Shown here: piece by piece, positions 45,851-55,936 of the stretch
Layout of the letters: each line of letters begins with the position of its first letter
How positions within the stretch are numbered: position 1 is the first letter of the stretch
NCBI RefSeq assembly: GCF_003711515.1
Contig: NW_021167081.1
Coordinates: 976,836-1,040,835, forward strand
Reading direction: 5' to 3'
Source: Sodiomyces alkalinus F11
Taxonomy: Eukaryota; Ascomycota; Sordariomycetes; Glomerellales; Plectosphaerellaceae
Length of the DNA stretch: 64,000 bases
Translations under genes and position numbers: made by a program
Notes under the pieces: model-generated
Seen by the model: only the letters and a program-made list of their open reading frames with translations
The model's database searches: none
What the model was told of the DNA's origin: nothing

Positions 45851-47599
45851 AATGAGGCGAAGATCACCCACTTCAGTCAGGTCAACGTCGCCGGGAGACG
45901 TAAGATCGAGACCTCGAAGGAGGAGTCAGTCCCGATCCTCGATGCCGTCCCATTCTCGCTCTTCTTCCTTCTCCCCCGACCGGCGCTCGTCTCCTTCAAG
46001 GTCGGGCAGCCCGTCGAGACTCAGCGCCGGGTCGCCATCACGGTCACCATCCCCATCCCACTCCGAGCCGAGGTCACCTTCCGTTACATGCTCTCCGCGA
46101 AGTCTCACCGAGAAACTACAACACCGCCTCCACCTCTCTCCCGAACCTCCACCCCCACCGCCGCCACCGCCACCTCGCCAGCCCGCCCGCCCAGATTACC
46201 ATCCCCACATGACACTTTCCGGCCATAGACAGGCCGTCTCTCAGGTCCGAATCTCCCCAGACGGCCGCTGGATCGCCAGCGCCTCAGCCGACGGCACCGT
46301 CAAGATCTGGGATGCAGCCACCGGGGAACACATGGATACTCTCGTCGGCCACATGGCCGGTGTCAGCTGCGTCGCCTGGAGTCCCGACGGCGGCACCCTC
46401 GCCACCGGCTCCGACGACAAGGCTATTCGCCTCTGGGATAGGGTCACCGGTCGCCCCAAGCTCAGCGCCAAGGGGATCCCCCGCGGCAAAGAAGGCGTCG
46501 CGCGCCCCATGCCTCCCTTGCTCGGACATCACAACTACGTCGTCAGCCTTGCCTTCTCTCCCAAGGGGAACATCCTCGCCTCTGGTAGCTACGACGAAGC
46601 CGTGTTCCTCTGGGACGCCAGGGCCGGCAGCTTGATGAGGAGCTTGCCGGCCCATAGTGACCCGGTCAGCGGCATCGGTTTCTGTCTCGACGGCACCTTG
46701 GTCGTCAGTTGCTCGACCGATGGTCTTATGTATGTTCTTTTCGTTCTCTTTTTTCTTTTGGACTGTCACTCCCCCTTCCCTCTATCCCATGCCGCTTGAC
46801 ATATTTCATGCCGTCTTTTTTTGCTGACATTTCCTCGGGGGTCTGTCCCCCCTGCCTTAGTCGCATCTGGGACACATACACCGGCCAATGCCTCCGAACC
46901 CTCGTCCACGAAGACAACCCAGCCGTGACGTCTGTCTGCTTCTCTCCCAACGGTCGCTTCGTTCTAGCCTACAACCTTGACAACTGCATCCGGCTCTGGG
47001 ATTACGTCTCGGGCACCGTCAAAAAGACGTACCAGGGCCATCGCAACGAACAGTTCGCCATCGGGGGTTGCTTCGGCCTCCTGCCCCTCGAAGAACCGGA
47101 ACAACCTGAAGCCAGTCCCGATACCAAAATCAATGCCCGAAACGGGGATTCGTTGAACGGCACAGTGAGTGACGGTGGCCGCGGCGGCGGCGGAGGAGGA
47201 GGCAGCACCCGTACCACCGCCCAGGGGCAGCTGCAGGTCCCGTTTATCGCCAGCCCCAGCGAAGACGGCGACGTCGTGCTCTGGGACGTGACCTCCAAGG
47301 AGGTAGTGCAGCGTATCAGCGCCCACCCGGGTCACGTCTGCTTCTGGGTCGACGTGCTCGGCGACACCATGGTCACTGCGGGGCAGGACGGCAGTATTGG
47401 CGTCTTTAAGCATCGGAGCTCCGCGGCCAAGTCTGCTCTTCCTGGGAATGCCGCAGAGGAGGAGCCTGTTCTCAACGGGCATGCCGGCATGGCGAATGGC
47501 GACAGTGCTATGTTGGATCCGGCCATGCAGACGGGTGAGGGTACAGATCTGCGCATCAAGATGGAACAAGAGATGGATGTGGATGTAAATGGCTCTTAA
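45483..47599 (+). CDS. SWD3: SWD3/WDR5-like WD40 protein with SR-rich N-terminus
   Basis: Two exons (45483-46729 and 46861-47599) give 661 residues. Residues about 1-235 are disordered and rich in Arg-Ser dipeptides, ending in a proline run. The WD40 propeller follows: TLSGHRQAVSQVRISPDGRW, SADGTVKIWDAATGEHMDTL, TGSDDKAIRLWDRVTG, SGSYDEAVFLWDARAGSLMR, STDGLIRIWDTYTGQCLRTL (across the splice), NLDNCIRLWDYVSGTVKKTY and SEDGDVVLWDVTSKEVVQRI. The order and spacing match Swd3/WDR5 of COMPASS, which methylates H3K4. Typical Swd3 is 320-450 residues, so this one is long, partly from the SR tail and a Gly-rich insert near the sixth blade. Assignment to SWD3 rests on blade similarity; a spliceosomal WD protein is less likely. 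Confidence 0.82.
45805..45850. repeat. Hexamer repeat AAGGTC inside the SWD3 coding region
   Basis: About 7.5 tandem copies of a 6-base unit. Read in frame as AGG TCA it encodes an Arg-Ser dipeptide run. Because the unit is a multiple of three, length changes keep the frame and only change SR tract length. Confidence 0.9.
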
Positions 47600-47930
47600 G
47601 GGAGATAGCGAGAGAATCCTACTTTCGTCAGTACGAGGCACGCACGCCCAGAGACAATTCAATGCAGTGATCCCTCTTATGGCAGCCGATGGGTCTAGCA
47701 GTTTGTTTATTTTCATCCTCTCACTCCCAACCTACTAGAGAGCAGAAGACAATGCCAATATAAAGACGTCCAACCCCAGTTGCCCCCCCCTATAACTCAC
47801 CCACGCGCCCTTGCTGGTATGCCTTTCATATTGAGATCTAATGCGTCCTCCTCCCAAGAAACCATCAACCAACCTCACCACCTCACCACTCTCTCCTCCC
47901 CTGACCCAGGGCAAGCCCCCCACCCCAATC
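47600..47930. other. Convergent 3' region SWD3/UBR1
   Basis: About 330 bases between convergent stops. No feature was recognised. Confidence 0.5.
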
Positions 47931-50900
47931 TTATATCGTATCCCAACCGCCAATGTTGACCTCAGCCTCAAGCTTACGGCTGATAAAACTGGGGATGCCA
48001 TGGCTGAGGAAGGCCTTGCGGAGCATAGAATCGTACCGCCGTTGATTGAGGAACAGTTGCCGGCCGTGGCGGAGATTGGGATCCGTCTCGCCGTACTTGT
48101 CCATGTAGGGGGCAGTACTATATGAACCAGACATGCGGAAGAAAAAGATTGTGCTACACTTGCGGATGTTGAGGAAGAGCCCTATGTTTTTCTGACACCT
48201 GAAGATTTGGGACGCCGAGTCAGCATATCGTTCCATGAAGAAGGGGGGAAAAAAGAAGAAGAAGATAAAAGAAGATATAAGGGAAACGTACTTGCGCATG
48301 TGCTGCTGACAGCCGCCGATGCGTTGCGGTACCTGGTCGCTCGGCGTCGACTCCTCCTTCAAGCAGCACACGGCCTGCGCACAAAAGACGTCGCCGCAAA
48401 ACAGACAAATGCTGGGGTCAGTCAAGTCCATGCCCGTCGTGGGGCACTTCCTGCGCGATGCCTCCTCGATGAGCATGTCGTACAACTTGGGCAGGCCCAC
48501 GAGCTCGAATATGCCCGGATGGCTGAGCTGCGCAGACGGCGGCAATCCCTGCTCCTCGATGGACCCGGGCCACATGATCTGGTGTCTCACCCAGCCGCTG
48601 ACGAGGCCCGACGTGGATGCCGGCCAACCAAACCGCGGCGCGTACTCGGTCAGCGAAGTACACATCTCATCGAACGTTGGAATGCGCAGCGCGCCCGTGA
48701 GGCGCTCGAGCTCGTCCGCGTCGGGTTGGGGGGATATGTGGCTGTTGAAGTCCAATCCGCACTTGACGTACAAGAGGACGGTGCACTTTCGAAGGAACGT
48801 GAGGGCGTACTTCCTGGTGAAGGCGTAGTAGCTTTCCAGGCTGTCGAGCTCGGGCTGCGCAAAGGCAGGGTTGACGTCTGCCGGCGACGTCTCGTCCAAG
48901 GCGGTGATATCCACGCCCATCCTCGTGACGGCCAGGCAGAATTCCGCGAAATTGTCCAAAGCAGCGTCTCTGCCCTGGCGGTTGATGAGATGGCTGACCC
49001 AGATCCTCAGAGGGACATTCCTCGCCAGGTGGTAGACGACCTTGACAATCTCGGCCAAGTAGCAGAGCCGGAGAACGTGCATGACGTCGAAGTCCTGTGC
49101 CACAACGACACCGAACACGCACTCGGTGAAGAAGATGAAGTTGTCTTGACTCATCAGGGGCGGGTAGATATCCACAGGCCGCCTCGTGTTGTCCGTCTCC
49201 TCACCGAAATACTGCGACATGAATAGCTGGCAATGCTGCCTTTCGCTGTCTCTCCGGAACTCCTCCTCGATCCGGTTATCGCCTCCGGCCTTCAGACCGC
49301 CGATGGAAATGTACGACGACGTCGTCTCGGCCAGGATTCGCAGGTGGGTCAAGGTCTGCTCCGGGGTGCTGTCCAACAGCGTTTTGCCATACTGGGCCTC
49401 CACGCCGCGCTGTTGGATCTCCGTGGCGGAGACGGAGTACCCAACTGCCTGGACCAGGACGTCGCTGTAGAGTATCTCGTCGCGGTCTCGCACCTCTCTG
49501 GGGTCGACTGGATGCCGCGTCCGGAAACTGTTCTTCTGAATGGTATCCCGAAGCCGCCTGTAGACTCTGACTAGCTCGCCCACGATGCCGACTTGTTCAT
49601 TGCGCCGCGACCGCCGCGACAAGAGCGGTGTGTTTACCACAGAGAAGACCGAGTTCAGCGGGGTAACGGCTGGGAGACCTTCGGACAACTCCTCCGTGGA
49701 CCAGGCCTCCTCGACAAGTTGCGACGTCTTCTCCGCCACTGTGCTTGTAACATCAGCCTTGGTATAATCCGTGAAGGCATCCTGAATTCTGTCAGGAGGA
49801 CGCGCGGCACCACGTATGTAGTAGCCCGAGCGCATTTGTGTGTCCAGGAACTCCCCGAATACTCTTTGCGACTGCGCCACGCCAGGATACGACTCCTCCT
49901 TGCCTTTCCAGATGACGGGGAGGAAGGCATTGCCAAGAGCCTTGCAGAGCGGGCAGATGAATTCTTTTTGTCGTAGGTTCTCGGGATGGTGTCGGGCGAT
50001 TTGATGCTGATGCCTCCTGTGTGTCGCATCGATGTACGTCTCGAAGCAGGAGAAGTGCATCATGTGGCCGCAGCCGACCGACAAGGGGCCCTGCCGACAC
50101 AGCTTGGACGGAAACCCCTTGCCAATGGTCTGCCGCTCCGTAGTGAAGAATTCCCCCCTGGCATTGACCTTGGTTACCTCCTGTCGGTTCTCGCGCGCTA
50201 CACCGAATGGCCTGATATCCTCCGCGGACCGATCCAGGTTGCTCGGCGTGTGGAACGCCTCACGCACGAAATCCGGATCCTGCAAGTCGGTCTGTCGCAG
50301 AATCATGCTTTCATTGATCATGGCGAACGTGCCATAGAGGCGACGGTCGTCGGTATCTTCCTGGCAGAGGATGCATGTTCCCGCGGGATACTTCCAAATA
50401 TTCTTCCGGTCTTCCGCTTGCTCGAGTTCTTCATCAGAGCCCAGGTCGGAGCCCCAGTCAATCTCGCACTGGTTATCCATGAAGCTCTTCTGTTGCTGTT
50501 GGAACTGGGCCATGACTCTAGCCTGGCGACTCAGTGCTGCCCGCTTCTTCCTCTCGCGCTCCTCTTCCGCCGAGGCGATAGCCGGAGAGGCAGCGTGGAT
50601 CCGGTCCACGGGAATACCCAGGCGTATGTATGCGCCCTCAAAGGTGCGCGGCCTCTTTTGCCTCATCCGCTTGAGGATGAGGGCGATCTTCGAGTGGCAT
50701 GCCTTAAACTCGTCGTCGGTCGACATCATGTCCAACAAGGCGACAATCGTCTTGGCATTCGGCGCCTCCGGCATGAAATTGCTTCGCCCATGTCTCGTGA
50801 GTGCCAGAGAGACGAACGAGTTGGGGGACTCCTCTTCCATCATGTCGTTCTCATCCGTGCGGTCCTCCGCAATGGCAATCAAGACTAGGTGGAGGACGAT

Positions 50901-53900
50901 CTGCAGGAACGTCTCGACCCGCGTCGAGGGGACGGTGGGGGTGAACTTGGGGGCGACGAGGGGATAGAGCAGCGCATAGTAGATAATCTGCGCGAACATG
51001 CCGGTAGCAGTAAAGGCCGAGAGGTCCTTGAAGAGACCCGAAGGTATCGGCCTGAGTTTGGGTTCGTACACGACTTCTTCGACGGGCTTCCCGGTTCTCA
51101 CCGCCATCTTGTTGCGGTACACCGTCTCCGACTCTTCTCTCTGGTTCTTGTTGAAGTGGGCAATGTACGGATCGACAGAGTCGAGGTATTCCGCCTTGAG
51201 CTCGAACATGCCCACATCAGAGTCACCCTCGGGAGGCTTGAATACCGCCATCTCGTCGAGGATTTCATGGAAGTCCTCCGATTCCTGGAACTTGTCGGGC
51301 ATCTTATTGGAGATCTCGTTGAAAGATAATGGTCTGCAGCAGAGAGTGTGGACGATGTCGCGACGGATGGCCATGGCGGTGGGGTTGGGTTCATCCTCCA
51401 AGGCGATGAGCGAGGTGCGGTCGCTCAGGAGTACAATCAGAAGATGGATCATGTCTTCCACGACATCCAGGTGTTGGGAATCGTCTTGCCCCTTGGTCTT
51501 TTGTTCGAAGATCCCCTTGACCCATTTCTCCATGCCGAACCTGTCGATGATGGAGGCCAAAACCCGACTGGGATCGCAGACAACCATCGCGGTCTGCAGA
51601 AGGAAGATGTCACGATGGTGTGAGACATCCCTCTGGTTGACGCCGCGATAGGTCCCCGCTTGATGCCGGAGGCTCATGCCGTTTCGAACCCACATGTTGG
51701 CCTTGATCTGCGCTAGCCAAGCGCACACGCGCAGCGGATAGTCGAAGGCGGCCATGAGGTGATCGTCGGGGGTATTCTCCCGCCTCGGCATGGTCTTGCG
51801 ACCCATCGACTTGGGCTGCATCATCAGCTCCTGGGTCGTAAAACTGAGAAGTGCCCGCATGCTCAAGGCGGGGAGCGACTTGCCGCACTCGACCAGCCAC
51901 GACAAGGTGTAGTGGAGCGCATGGTGCAAACTGATGGGTTCCTCTTCCACGACGAACTTGACCACGTCGTACCTGCTCGACTCGCCGTCAAACTCGAAGT
52001 CTCCCAGTGTCTTGAACCGGACTTCGTCCTTGATCTCGGACGGCTTGAAGCGAAGACGCTCGGCACCGATGGAATTGAGAATGACGGCCTTGGCGGTCAG
52101 CCGTATGGCTCGGGCGACAAAATGGCTTTCACTTTCGGGAACGTTCTTGAACGATTCGGCGAGCTGTCTTGCGAGCCTGTTGATTTCGCGCGTGACAATG
52201 GAGGCGGTTATCCAGCTGTCCGTCTCGTACTCCACGTGCTCGCCTACAGCGCGCGTGTTGGGGCCGATGCCCTGGTGCAGCTTGACGAGATCGAGGAACT
52301 GCATCAGGTAGCGCTCCTCGCATCGCAACTTGTCCTGGACGTGGGGGGAACCGAACAGGTATTTCAGGTGCAAGTAGAGGTGGAACATTCGCCTGTTGGT
52401 CACCGAGCCGGAGTCGAAGGCCAGAAAGGCGTTGGACGAGACGTCCCAGGGATAGCCGACTTGCCTGGTGGTCAAGAAGGTGTAGAGAACGGCGAGTAAG
52501 GTCGTCAGAAAGTTACCACGCTCCACGATCTCGGCGGTGATGGAGGGCGTCGTCAACATCTGGAGTGACAGATTGATAATGGAATGGTCGGGTTCTCGAT
52601 CCCCGATCAAGTACAGTTGGGCCAGGGTAGTGTACAGGCCGGCGAAGCGCAGACCAAGAATGCGTTTGAACTCGGGAATGGATACGACAGTTGATATGTA
52701 GAGAGACCGCAGGTCGTTCCTCATCTTCTTCCACATGCGCAGGTCAAACAAGATGAGCCAATCGAGGCGGACTCTCTGGAAAACGTCCTCGGCAGGAGGG
52801 ACGTTACCGCGATCCATGTACCCTGGTGGCGTCTCCAGCCAGTAGCGACCCGGCTTCGGCGGCGGTGACTTGTCGGTTTGGCCTAGGATTCTAGGAATCT
52901 CCAAGTTGGCTTTGGCGTAGATGGCGGGCGCGATCAACGGTTCGGCCGTGTCGGAATCGGATGGTGTGACGTCCCTCTCCCTCCCAGCCCTCCGCGGGAC
53001 GGCAGCCGGGGCTGGCGGCGGCGGAGGAGGAGGCGGCGGAGGAGGAGGCGGCGGCGGATAGCCGGCCATAGTGGCCTCGTCTTCCTCCAGGGCCTGATCC
53101 GGGCCACGCCAGTCTACGGCGGTGCCAAGGTCTCCTCCTCCCGCTGCTTCAACCCTCACGTCGACCATCATGACATCGTCGTCGTCGTCGTCTTCGTCAT
53201 CCTCGTCGCCATCTCCACCGGCATCGGTAAATGGCGTTATACCACCCTCGACCCTACCCATATCGATATCCTCTTCGTCGGAGACGTCGCCGTCATCATC
53301 TGCCGGCTGTACCGGCAGGTCCTGCATCTGAAGTATCTGCATAACAAAGCGATGGGCAACGGTGGCTTGCATGTCTTCCCCCCGAGCCAGTCCTTCTTCG
53401 TCGTATATGCCGTCTTTCCCCACCTTGGCGTGGACTCCAGAGCTGCCTTTGCGCCAGGGCCTCATCATTTCCTGGCAAACAAGGATCCGCAGGATGTTGT
53501 GATCGCTGCCGACGCTGCAGCCGGAAATATCGCTCAGCCACTCGACCATGGTGCCGCACATTTGCTCTCGGAAGGTATCACGAGCCGAACGTATTGTCAC
53601 GGTCACCTTGATCTCTTCGATTTTCTTAGCCATCTCGAGAAGGCGATCGAGATTGTCCAGATGCTTGAGAATGCTCCGGCCGATGGCATCCGTCTCGGTG
53701 GCATGGGCCAAGCCCACGGCCTCGGTGGTGGAACAGGCACGGGCGACCTGCTTTTGGACGTCTTCGACGCTGTGCTTCTCGTCGTTCCAGAGCACGAGGG
53801 AGAACTCGGACGAGCCTTCCGGTCCCTTCCCGTAGGCCTCGGGGGAAAGCTGGGACATCTGTTCGTCCTGGCGAATGGAGTCGGCGGTCTTGGTCTGGCG

Positions 53901-54530
53901 GAGCTGCTCGGGGGAGCACGAGATGACATCGCAGATGTAATCGAAGACGCGGCCGATGGTCATACGCATGCTCTGAACTAGCTCGTCGGGGAGGCCGGCA
54001 CCCGGGCCGGCACCGGCGGCCTGCTTGCCCTTGCCACCGTTGCGCAAGCCGGAGGGATCTTCGGAATGGATGGTGCAGAACATGGGCACCCTCCAGGCCT
54101 CATCGTCGCCACAGTCGCAGCAACCGCTATTGCCGACCGAGATGGATATGCGAACCATATGGCCCTCGTGGTCGGTGGCATCGAAGCATCGACTGCAGAG
54201 GACGCAGGTCTCGTCGGTGCTGCAGGTGCGGCAGGAGTAAGAGGCCTCGCCGGCTTTGAAAATGTGACCACATCGCTTGCCGCGGGCGGCTTCAGTATAT
54301 TCAGCGCCTTCAACAGCACCCTGGGCGTCGTGAAGCTTCATGTTGTGGGAAGGGCGACCCTGGGGGAAGAACAGGCCCATGTAGCGTTCACCCCCCGCAA
54401 GAGACCAGAAGAGACTCTCTAGGAGGTCATGGGCGGCAGACGGCGAATAGCGGTAGTTGTATTGAGCAGGCATGTCTCTGAGAAACTCGCAGAGCTGCCG
54501 CTCCTGCGTAGACATGGGAGACTCCATCAT
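47931..54530 (-). CDS. UBR1: N-recognin E3 ubiquitin ligase UBR1
   Basis: Two exons (54530-48292 and 48198-47931) give 2168 residues. The order of domains is that of Ubr1: UBR box at about 85-158 (GKRCGHIFKAGEASYSC, CVLCSRCFDATDHEGH, CCDCGDDEAW), a ClpS-like N-degron pocket near 242-285 (FSLVLWNDEKHSVEDV), an acidic stretch and a 15-residue proline run near 490-507, the RING at about 1383-1525 (CILCQEDTDD, GCGHMMHFSCFE, FICPLCKAL) and a C-terminal autoinhibitory region (NIGLFLNIRKC, GSYSTAPYMDKYGETDPNLR). It ubiquitinates proteins with destabilising N-termini in the cytosol. The intron (48199-48291, 93 bases) is a multiple of three without a stop, so unspliced RNA stays open. The long open frames on the opposite strand are shadows. 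Confidence 0.95.
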   Translation of the reverse strand: MMESPMSTQERQLCEFLRDMPAQYNYRYSPSAAHDLLESLFWSLAGGERYMGLFFPQGRPSHNMKLHDAQGAVEGAEYTEAARGKRCGHIFKAGEASYSCRTCSTDETCVLCSRCFDATDHEGHMVRISISVGNSGCCDCGDDEAWRVPMFCTIHSEDPSGLRNGGKGKQAAGAGPGAGLPDELVQSMRMTIGRVFDYICDVISCSPEQLRQTKTADSIRQDEQMSQLSPEAYGKGPEGSSEFSLVLWNDEKHSVEDVQKQVARACSTTEAVGLAHATETDAIGRSILKHLDNLDRLLEMAKKIEEIKVTVTIRSARDTFREQMCGTMVEWLSDISGCSVGSDHNILRILVCQEMMRPWRKGSSGVHAKVGKDGIYDEEGLARGEDMQATVAHRFVMQILQMQDLPVQPADDDGDVSDEEDIDMGRVEGGITPFTDAGGDGDEDDEDDDDDDVMMVDVRVEAAGGGDLGTAVDWRGPDQALEEDEATMAGYPPPPPPPPPPPPPPPAPAAVPRRAGRERDVTPSDSDTAEPLIAPAIYAKANLEIPRILGQTDKSPPPKPGRYWLETPPGYMDRGNVPPAEDVFQRVRLDWLILFDLRMWKKMRNDLRSLYISTVVSIPEFKRILGLRFAGLYTTLAQLYLIGDREPDHSIINLSLQMLTTPSITAEIVERGNFLTTLLAVLYTFLTTRQVGYPWDVSSNAFLAFDSGSVTNRRMFHLYLHLKYLFGSPHVQDKLRCEERYLMQFLDLVKLHQGIGPNTRAVGEHVEYETDSWITASIVTREINRLARQLAESFKNVPESESHFVARAIRLTAKAVILNSIGAERLRFKPSEIKDEVRFKTLGDFEFDGESSRYDVVKFVVEEEPISLHHALHYTLSWLVECGKSLPALSMRALLSFTTQELMMQPKSMGRKTMPRRENTPDDHLMAAFDYPLRVCAWLAQIKANMWVRNGMSLRHQAGTYRGVNQRDVSHHRDIFLLQTAMVVCDPSRVLASIIDRFGMEKWVKGIFEQKTKGQDDSQHLDVVEDMIHLLIVLLSDRTSLIALEDEPNPTAMAIRRDIVHTLCCRPLSFNEISNKMPDKFQESEDFHEILDEMAVFKPPEGDSDVGMFELKAEYLDSVDPYIAHFNKNQREESETVYRNKMAVRTGKPVEEVVYEPKLRPIPSGLFKDLSAFTATGMFAQIIYYALLYPLVAPKFTPTVPSTRVETFLQIVLHLVLIAIAEDRTDENDMMEEESPNSFVSLALTRHGRSNFMPEAPNAKTIVALLDMMSTDDEFKACHSKIALILKRMRQKRPRTFEGAYIRLGIPVDRIHAASPAIASAEEERERKKRAALSRQARVMAQFQQQQKSFMDNQCEIDWGSDLGSDEELEQAEDRKNIWKYPAGTCILCQEDTDDRRLYGTFAMINESMILRQTDLQDPDFVREAFHTPSNLDRSAEDIRPFGVARENRQEVTKVNARGEFFTTERQTIGKGFPSKLCRQGPLSVGCGHMMHFSCFETYIDATHRRHQHQIARHHPENLRQKEFICPLCKALGNAFLPVIWKGKEESYPGVAQSQRVFGEFLDTQMRSGYYIRGAARPPDRIQDAFTDYTKADVTSTVAEKTSQLVEEAWSTEELSEGLPAVTPLNSVFSVVNTPLLSRRSRRNEQVGIVGELVRVYRRLRDTIQKNSFRTRHPVDPREVRDRDEILYSDVLVQAVGYSVSATEIQQRGVEAQYGKTLLDSTPEQTLTHLRILAETTSSYISIGGLKAGGDNRIEEEFRRDSERQHCQLFMSQYFGEETDNTRRPVDIYPPLMSQDNFIFFTECVFGVVVAQDFDVMHVLRLCYLAEIVKVVYHLARNVPLRIWVSHLINRQGRDAALDNFAEFCLAVTRMGVDITALDETSPADVNPAFAQPELDSLESYYAFTRKYALTFLRKCTVLLYVKCGLDFNSHISPQPDADELERLTGALRIPTFDEMCTSLTEYAPRFGWPASTSGLVSGWVRHQIMWPGSIEEQGLPPSAQLSHPGIFELVGLPKLYDMLIEEASRRKCPTTGMDLTDPSICLFCGDVFCAQAVCCLKEESTPSDQVPQRIGGCQQHMRKYVSLISSFIFFFFFPPFFMERYADSASQIFRCQKNIGLFLNIRKCSTIFFFRMSGSYSTAPYMDKYGETDPNLRHGRQLFLNQRRYDSMLRKAFLSHGIPSFISRKLEAEVNIGGWDTI

Positions 54531-55936
54531 GGGGTTGAGTGGTGCATATGCACCATAGCCTTCCTGGTAGTCCTATCCGGAGGGTAAATGTACGGTGCTT
54601 TCTCAGTTCGGATTCAGGGCTCGTCGGGGGGTAGCGTGTGGATGTAAGGTAAAGCTTCGAGATGAGCGTAACTTGCGGGGGGAGGTCGGGTCGGGTCAAG
54701 ACTGGGAGCTTGTGTGACGACTCGGCACGAGTACGATGTCGTGGGTATATTTATGTGCATGTAAATCGCAGCGCTGGTAACACCGACAGTTATCGAGCTG
54801 CAGGATACTTCGTACTGATGCCAAAGAAGGTGTCAGTGAGGAGATATTACAGCACAACGGCGGCGGCGGCGGCACGTAAATCTTGGTGGAAGCTGTTGCA
54901 GGCAAGGTAGTAAAGTAAGGCAAGGCAAGAAGATGGTAACATGATCTTGATGGGGAGTCATGGTCATGTCATGGTCAAAAAATCCACAACGTGGAGGAAC
55001 AGGCGGGCAGTTAGAGGGAAAAGGAGTCATGAGTGGTTGTAGCCAGTTGCTGCATCACTTATCACTTACCAGAGCAATAGGAAGACTGGGAAACACTGCT
55101 TCGTCCTTGGCTGTCGTCTGGGTTAGGGAGTACAGAAGTAGTCGTCGTAAACGGAAACGTGGTAAAAGGGAAGATGTGAATGTGAATGAAGCCTAGGCGG
55201 GCGAGCGTCATGGACGTTGGGAACCTGGAGGAAATCCACATCTACCTTCGTACGCTAATTTAGTACTACCTCTTATCTGTACTGTACCTGTATCTGCCCC
55301 GAGGTGGGTAGACGAATTTACGGTGTAACGACGATGTTCCGTGCTACTCCGTACCTACCTACCTTAAGGCAGTGGCGGTGTCGGACGAAGAGGGTAATTA
55401 CGATGTACGAAGGAAACTAGCAAGTAGACGTACCTTACTGCCCTATAGAATCTGAGCCTATAAAAGGTACTGATACTTGATTTCCTCGGCAAGTGCATCG
55501 CTCCTAAGGTACCTTAAGGTACTGAGCATTCCGTATAACTAAGGTAGCGCACCTCTTCCCGCCAGACCCCGCTGTCCTATCACCCCACCACACTGACTGG
55601 CAGGCAGGCAGTCAACGTCTAAACTTCTATGAAAATTCCGAAATAAGTAAATGTACCTAATACCACATGGCTCCTGTTTGGTGGTTAACGTGGTGTGTAC
55701 TAGCTACCTTACTCCTCATGACGGTTGAAACGGTTGAAGAGAGAAGCCCGTGTCCTATCTGCCACTGCCCTTCCTTATAACCGATCACGTCAAGTCGACC
55801 GAATAATTCCACGTCTGTATTCTCAACAAGCGTTGTCTTTACACACTAAACAACCGCATACCATAACTCGCCTAATGAGGCGACAGAGACCTCAGGACTT
55901 CCCCGGCAGTATCGCCATTTCCCCCATTCCTCACCC
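54531..55936. other. 1.4 kb spacer, UBR1 promoter
   Basis: UBR1 promoter and the 3' side of the next minus-strand gene. It contains an AAGGTACCTTAAGGTAC element (55505-55522) and ACCTACCTACCTTAAGG (about 55352-55368). Small frames here are unsupported. Confidence 0.5.

Noticed and set aside
48207..49226. 339-codon plus-strand ORF opposite UBR1
   Set aside because: Shadow frame of UBR1; the minus strand carries the conserved C-terminal Ubr1 sequence. The same applies to 49986-50888 and 51759-52499.
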